From positions 682,001-746,000 of the forward strand of contig NZ_OMKW01000002.1 of NCBI RefSeq assembly GCF_900302495.1: a stretch of DNA of 64,000 nt, written 5' to 3'. The notes under the pieces were generated by a model. The model searched no databases. It had not been told where the DNA came from and saw only the letters and a list, made by a program, of their open reading frames with translations. The number at the start of each line of letters is the position of its first letter. Position 1 is the stretch's first letter. This document shows positions 63,597 through 64,000 of this stretch, one piece after another. This DNA is from Pontivivens insulae. GTDB taxonomy: Bacteria; Pseudomonadota; Alphaproteobacteria; Rhodobacterales; Rhodobacteraceae. Both the position numbers and the translations under genes were made by a program.

Positions 63597-64000
63597 CGTG
63601 TTCCGGCCGCCGGTGGCGGATTGCGCGGACCCGCGAAGCACTGTGCCGTCTCCATCCAGCGCTCGGCCACCGGGCCGGAAATCTGAAGAGCAACATCCGC
63701 GCAATTGCGCACCTGCGTCACGACCTGTGCGAAAGCTTCCGCAGACCCGACGATAGACCCGGCAGATGGCGCGCCCCAGACCCGCTCCTCCCCCTTCAAG
63801 GTCAGACGCAGTCCGGGCATTTCTTCTGGAATTTCCAGACCTTGCACCTGATGGCTGAAACCGAACGTATTGACGCCGAGGATCACGATGTTCCACAGCC
63901 GGGCGTGCGCATCGCGCTCCCTCCCGGCCACGTCCCAAATCGCCTGACCATGGGCCCATGTCTCCATCAACCGCGCACTGATGGAAGATCGCGCAGACAT
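63584..64000 (-). CDS. TIGR03084-like metal-binding (DinB/MDMPI superfamily) protein, partial
   Basis: The right edge cuts this minus-strand gene; 138 C-terminal residues are visible and the ATG at the edge is probably internal. ARLMETWAHGQAIWD, a conserved middle GLEIPEEM and ISGPVAERWMETAQCFAGP match the C-terminal part of TIGR03084 proteins, related to mycothiol-dependent maleylpyruvate isomerases. Overlaps the glycosyltransferase 3' end by 13 bases. Function unknown. Confidence 0.65.
   Translation of the reverse strand: MSARSSISARLMETWAHGQAIWDVAGRERDAHARLWNIVILGVNTFGFSHQVQGLEIPEEMPGLRLTLKGEERVWGAPSAGSIVGSAEAFAQVVTQVRNCADVALQISGPVAERWMETAQCFAGPRNPPPAAGTRYRS

Overview
The window looks like a chromosomal segment of a marine Rhodobacteraceae (Roseobacter-group alphaproteobacterium). 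This rests on gene content recognised by eye: a DddP-type DMSP lyase, SuyAB sulfolactate sulfo-lyase, the alphaproteobacterial F1-ATPase inhibitor zeta, an aa3-type CtaD, DUF1638 beside a stand-alone corrinoid protein and a BmtB-like methyltransferase, and GC-rich, tightly packed genes with many ATGA/GTGA/TTGA overlaps. I see no insertion sequence, prophage, CRISPR array, plasmid origin or rRNA. One tRNA, tRNA-Leu(GAG), is present. No gap between genes exceeds 300 bases.

Layout. 1-9.4 kb: partial NAD(P)HX repair gene, divergent glnB-glnA, a haem-dependent N-demethylase-like gene behind a small ORF, divergent dddP, two alpha/beta hydrolases and a CorC-like membrane protein. 9.4-15.6 kb: purB, the ATPase zeta subunit, and a purC-purS-purQ run that also carries a small membrane protein and a zinc alcohol dehydrogenase. 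15.6-20.5 kb: minus-strand block suyA-suyB, periplasmic protein, Ldh-family dehydrogenase, aldose epimerase, with divergent GntR regulator suyR. 20.6-24.5 kb: Mla-type ABC permease and ATPase with three small membrane proteins (one PqiA-like), an SDR and bioY. 24.6-32.2 kb: minus-strand housekeeping run yfgM-like, bamB, der, radA, cvpA, purF, DUF1284. 32.4-37.8 kb: RND efflux pair and a GNAT. 37.8-43.8 kb: minus-strand lipid/acyl-CoA block (TauE/SafE permease, 2OG oxygenase-like, MaoC, acyl-CoA dehydrogenase, histidine phosphatase, APH-type kinase, nitronate monooxygenase). 44-47 kb: DctBD-like two-component pair. 47.3-52 kb: msrP, then sufE-bmtB-corrinoid protein-small proteins-DUF1638. 52-64 kb: RNase D, tRNA-Leu, LytTR regulator, lipB, ctaD, DUF2244, MFS, yqeY, carA, a glycosyltransferase and a partial TIGR03084-like gene.

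How the parts fit. Organosulfur use is a theme: DddP (DMSP to DMS plus acrylate), SuyAB (sulfolactate to pyruvate plus sulfite), a possible sulfite/sulfonate exporter and MsrP. Purine synthesis is spread over purB, purCSQ and purF. The corrinoid protein and homocysteine methyltransferase fit a split cobalamin-dependent methionine synthase.

The most unusual signals are: (i) a dispersed 3'-end-associated repeat (consensus GG(G/A)TATTT-N3-CCAA(T/G)C(C/A)GAA) found just after six stop codons, with a nested multi-stem cassette between the converging purQ and galM copies; (ii) a roughly 60-residue enlargement of a CtaD loop with off-pattern codons; (iii) a DctD-like regulator whose AAA+ motor and sigma-54 loop are degenerate; (iv) four 11-bp tandem GTGCAC-type repeats before an acyl-CoA dehydrogenase gene; (v) a palindrome overlapping both divergent promoters at suyA/suyR. 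All functional calls are from reading alone; no database search was run.
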